A stretch of DNA of 58,661 nucleotides, from the NCBI GenBank assembly GCA_020250125.1, contig JADCEL010000032.1, positions 1 through 58,661 on the forward strand, written 5' to 3'. This DNA is from Rhodobacter sp. GTDB lineage: Bacteria > Pseudomonadota > Alphaproteobacteria > Rhodobacterales > Rhodobacteraceae. This document shows positions 56,099 through 58,661 of this stretch, piece after piece; position 1 is the first letter of the stretch, and each line of letters opens with the position of its first letter. The notes under the pieces are model-generated. The model had not been told where the DNA came from and made no database searches. It saw nothing but the letters and a program-made list of their open reading frames with translations. A program made the translations under genes and the position numbers.

Positions 56099-57550
56099 AT
56101 GTTCGACTACAAGCGCTTCGCCCTTGGGCGCATTGCGTCTTTCGGTACACGCTACATGCCCTTTGCCGATGTGGCGTCTGAAGAGGTGCCGCTGTCGCGG
56201 TTGCTGCGGCTCGCCCTGTTTCAGGTGACGGTCGGCATGGCTTTGGTGCTGATGGCCGGAACGCTGAACCGGGTGATGATCGTCGAGCTAAAGGTGCCCG
56301 CCAGCCTTGTGGCCGTCATGCTGGCGCTGCCGCTGGTCTTTGCGCCGTTCCGGGCGCTGATCGGGTTCCGGTCCGACACGTTCCGCTCGGCGCTTGGCCT
56401 GCGGCGTCTGCCCTACATCTGGAAGGGCACGATGTTGCAATTCGGCGGATTTGCGATCATGCCCTTCGCCCTGCTCGTGCTGTCGGGCTATGGCGAAGCG
56501 GTCGATGCGCCGCGCTGGATCGGGCTGAGTGCGGCCGCGCTGTCCTTTCTGCTTGTCGGTGCCGGCGTGCATATGGTCCAGACCGTGGGCCTTGCCCTGG
56601 CCACCGACCTGGTGGCGGAAGCGGACCAGCCGCGGGTCGTGGGCCTGATGTATGTGATGCTGCTGGTCGGGATGATCGTCAGCGCCTTTGCCTATGGGGC
56701 GCTGCTGGAAACCTATACGCCGGGGCGGTTGATCCAGGTGATCCAGGGATCTGCGGTTCTGACCGTTGTGGTCAACGGGATTGCCATGTGGAAACAGGAA
56801 GCCCGCAATCGCAGCCGCGCGACCGCGCCGGTGCAGGCGTTCAGCTTTCTCGACTCCTGGGCAAGGCTTGCGGGGCGGACGGGCATGATCCGTCTTCTGG
56901 CTGTCATCGGCCTTGGCACGGCAGGCTTCGGCATGGCCGATGTCCTGCTGGAGCCGTTCGGCGGCCAGGTGCTGGCAATGACGGTGGCCCAGACCACGCG
57001 GCTGACGGTGGTGCTTGCCCTTGGCTCTTTGCTTGGTTTCGGGCTTGCCTCGCGCTGGCTTGGGCGCGGGGGCAGGGCGATGGATGCGGTCTGCCTGGGG
57101 GCCGTGATCGGGATACCGGCCTTCGGCCTTGTGCTGGCTTCTGCGCTGATCCTGTCTGCGCCGCTTCTGGTTGCCGCAACGCTTCTGGCGGGCTTCGGGG
57201 CCGGGCTGTTCGGCCACGGGACCCTGACCGCGACGATGCGGGCGGCCCCGCGCGAACAGATCGGCCTGTCGCTGGGGGCCTGGGGCGCGGTGCAGGCGAC
57301 GGCGGCAGGTCTGGCCATTGCGACCGGCGGGGTCATCCGCGACCTTGTGCTGGCCGCACCGGCCGGCGGAACAACATCGGCCAGTCCCTATGTTCCGGTT
57401 TTTGCGCTTGAGGGGGGGCTGCTTCTTCTGGCAGTCCTTGTGGCACTGCCCCTGAGGCGCGGCGATCCTGCCGCAGCCTTCGGGCCTGCGCGGGCCGGTG
57501 CTGCGGACGAGCGCGGAACGGACTGCGGCCTTGCCGCACCACGGCCATGA
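56099..57550 (+). CDS. pucC: LH2 assembly factor PucC (bacteriochlorophyll delivery MFS protein)
   Basis: A 483-residue, 12-helix membrane protein of the BCD family (PucC/LhaA), required for LH2 assembly. It has the N-terminal LSRLLRLALFQVTVGMALVLMAGTLNRVMIVEL and IGFRSDTFRSALGLRRLPYIWKGTMLQFGGF; the C-terminal tail (about the last 30 residues) is hydrophilic. Co-transcribed with pucBA through the hairpins. Confidence 0.95.
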   Translation: MFDYKRFALGRIASFGTRYMPFADVASEEVPLSRLLRLALFQVTVGMALVLMAGTLNRVMIVELKVPASLVAVMLALPLVFAPFRALIGFRSDTFRSALGLRRLPYIWKGTMLQFGGFAIMPFALLVLSGYGEAVDAPRWIGLSAAALSFLLVGAGVHMVQTVGLALATDLVAEADQPRVVGLMYVMLLVGMIVSAFAYGALLETYTPGRLIQVIQGSAVLTVVVNGIAMWKQEARNRSRATAPVQAFSFLDSWARLAGRTGMIRLLAVIGLGTAGFGMADVLLEPFGGQVLAMTVAQTTRLTVVLALGSLLGFGLASRWLGRGGRAMDAVCLGAVIGIPAFGLVLASALILSAPLLVAATLLAGFGAGLFGHGTLTATMRAAPREQIGLSLGAWGAVQATAAGLAIATGGVIRDLVLAAPAGGTTSASPYVPVFALEGGLLLLAVLVALPLRRGDPAAAFGPARAGAADERGTDCGLAAPRP

Positions 57551-57590
57551 ACGACGCTTGAATTCGGGTCAACGAAGAACAGGGTGAGAC

Positions 57591-58223
57591 ATGACAACGA
57601 TCATCACACGACTTTACGCGAATGCGGCAGCGGCCGAGGGCGTGGTCGCGGCACTTCTGGCCGGGGGGCATTCCCCTGCCACCGTTCACGTCATCACAAA
57701 GGACGGGGCCGGAACAGCGGCCGGGCGCATGCATGAGGCACGGGTCGGCGCAACCGCAGTGCGCGCCTATGCCGGGCCGGTGGCCGAGGGCAGGGCGCTG
57801 TTGGTCGTCAATGCCCCCTTTGCGCCGATGGGCACGGCGCTGAATGCGATCCGGACGGTCAACCGCTTTGCCTCGATCGACGTGGGGCTGGCCGAGGAAG
57901 ATGTCTATATCCGCGACGAGCCGGAGGTGCAGCTTTCGGGCCGCGTGCTGCAGGGCACCGTCTTTTTCATGTCCAATCCCCACCGGTCGCTGCCGCAGGG
58001 TCATATCCTTGGCAGCAACCCGGTGATCCACAGCCGCCCGCGCACCTCGGCGATCCGGGGCGGGGCCTATATGTCCACCCGGTTCTGGCCGATGAGGCTG
58101 GTGTCGAAACCAAGGGAAGGCACCTCGGTGCTGCGCGGGACCTGGCTGTTTTCGTCGCTGTTCGGGCTTCCCACGATCATCCGCAGCTGGCCGCCGCGCG
58201 ACGATCTTCCGACCACGATCTGA
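57591..58223 (+). CDS. Conserved puc-linked protein of unknown function
   Basis: A 210-residue soluble protein starting at the ATG at 57591, 38 bp after pucC in the same direction. Its N-terminal third (ITRLYANAAAAEGVVAALL then GHSPATVHVITKDG) resembles the general-stress 17M/YflT-like fold, while the C-terminal segment is rich in Arg and Pro (GSNPVIHSRPRTSAIRG). Its place suggests a role in LH2 assembly or stability, comparable to the accessory genes after pucC in R. capsulatus, but no homology to those is claimed. Confidence 0.75.
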   Translation: MTTIITRLYANAAAAEGVVAALLAGGHSPATVHVITKDGAGTAAGRMHEARVGATAVRAYAGPVAEGRALLVVNAPFAPMGTALNAIRTVNRFASIDVGLAEEDVYIRDEPEVQLSGRVLQGTVFFMSNPHRSLPQGHILGSNPVIHSRPRTSAIRGGAYMSTRFWPMRLVSKPREGTSVLRGTWLFSSLFGLPTIIRSWPPRDDLPTTI

Positions 58224-58359
58224 CAGGGTGCGGAAGACGTGGCCTTCGCAGGGGGTGGCTGACCGAAAAGCGGGAAACACGTCTGCCTGCGCGCGCCTTG
58301 CGCATCCTGGCAGGGGCCGTCGCAACTGCCACAGCGGTACATTGGCATCAGGACCAGAC

Positions 58360-58661
58360 GGGGCCAAAGCCCCCGGCCAGCTCCCGTCCCGCCCATGGCG
58401 GGCGCTTCTCGCCCGCTGGGTCGTGCGCCAGCCTTCTGCTGTTCCCGGACCTGCCGGTCTGCAAGGCACCGTCCCGCTCAGGGGCGGGGGAAACGCGGGT
58501 CGCGTTTCCGGTTCCCGCCCGCACTGACGAAAGTACTGTCACCGCTTGAGTGGCAGGGGCCATCGCCCCTGCCACAGCGCCACACCGGGATCAGGACCGG
58601 CCGGGGGCCACAGCCCCCGGCCAGCGCCCGACCCGCCCATGGCGGGCGCTTCTCGCCCGCC
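58360..58661. repeat. Right-end copies of the ~240-bp structured repeat
   Basis: Repeat family of positions 1-590 returns here in the same orientation: GGAAACGCG/CGCGTTTCC (58489-58509), TGGCAGGGGC/GCCCCTGCCA (58551-58574) and GGCCGGGGGC/GCCCCCGGCC (58599-58622), running off the window edge. Period about 244 bp. The 136 bp between the puc gene and this repeat (58224-58359) hold nothing recognised. Confidence 0.85.

Overview
The window comes from a high-GC purple alphaproteobacterium of the Rhodobacter group (Rhodobacterales). The evidence is a complete pucBA-pucC light-harvesting-2 operon with PpsR-type operators, a lexA gene preceded by the GTTC-N7-GTTC SOS box typical of this group, and the gene chain purF-cvpA-radA / mlaF-mlaE-alr-dnaB. 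No rRNA, tRNA or CRISPR was found. Percentages and GC contrasts given below are by eye.

Layout. 0-0.6 kb: structured GC-rich repeats of about 240 bp; the same family, in the same orientation, recurs at the right edge (58.36-58.66 kb). 0.6-5.6 kb (minus strand): trpG-trpD-trpC-moaC-moeA-lexA. 5.7-7.0 kb: a broken divergent polysaccharide deacetylase gene. 7-13.6 kb: histidine utilisation (hutI-hutH-hutU leftward, hutF-hutC rightward) around an operator-like region; hutG is absent. 13.6-26.5 kb: a LysR regulator diverging from a catabolic block with two GcvT-fused FAD demethylases, a quinone-oxidoreductase-like MDR protein, a homocysteine methyltransferase, a PEP-mutase-like lyase, a non-pyrrolysine MttB-family methyltransferase, an aldehyde dehydrogenase and a 3-hydroxyisobutyrate-dehydrogenase-like enzyme. 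I read this as a pathway for an N-methylated (probably quaternary) amine whose substrate cannot be named from sequence. 26.5-28.0 kb: a lower-GC pair that looks like a MuF-type toxin and its partner. 28-33.9 kb: yghU, an SDR, purF, cvpA, radA, a PqiA-like gene. 34.4-37.1 kb: a lower-GC islet with a secreted trypsin-like protease and a peptidoglycan-binding-domain protein. 37.3-43.5 kb: mlaF, mlaE, alr, dnaB, pyrE, pyrC. 43.7-50.8 kb: urease ureD-A-B, a cyclase and a carboxymuconolactone-decarboxylase-like gene inserted in the operon, then ureC-E-F-G. 51-52.2 kb: a membrane protein and an orphan type IVb-like prepilin. 52.6-55.1 kb: RbsD/FucU protein and two sugar ABC permeases without binding protein or ATPase. 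55.3-58.2 kb: the puc operon.

The observations I rate highest: (1) the LH2 alpha subunit has Phe44-Leu45 instead of the Tyr-Tyr/Tyr-Trp pair that hydrogen-bonds the B850 pigments, which is the signature of blue-shifted B800-820 (LH3-type) antennae, and it carries a C-terminal extension of about 50 residues; (2) the methylamine-type catabolic block; (3) the MuF-fusion toxin-like pair and the protease/peptidoglycan-binding islet, both interrupting core genome; (4) two dispersed repeat families, one of them flanking the whole window as direct repeats.
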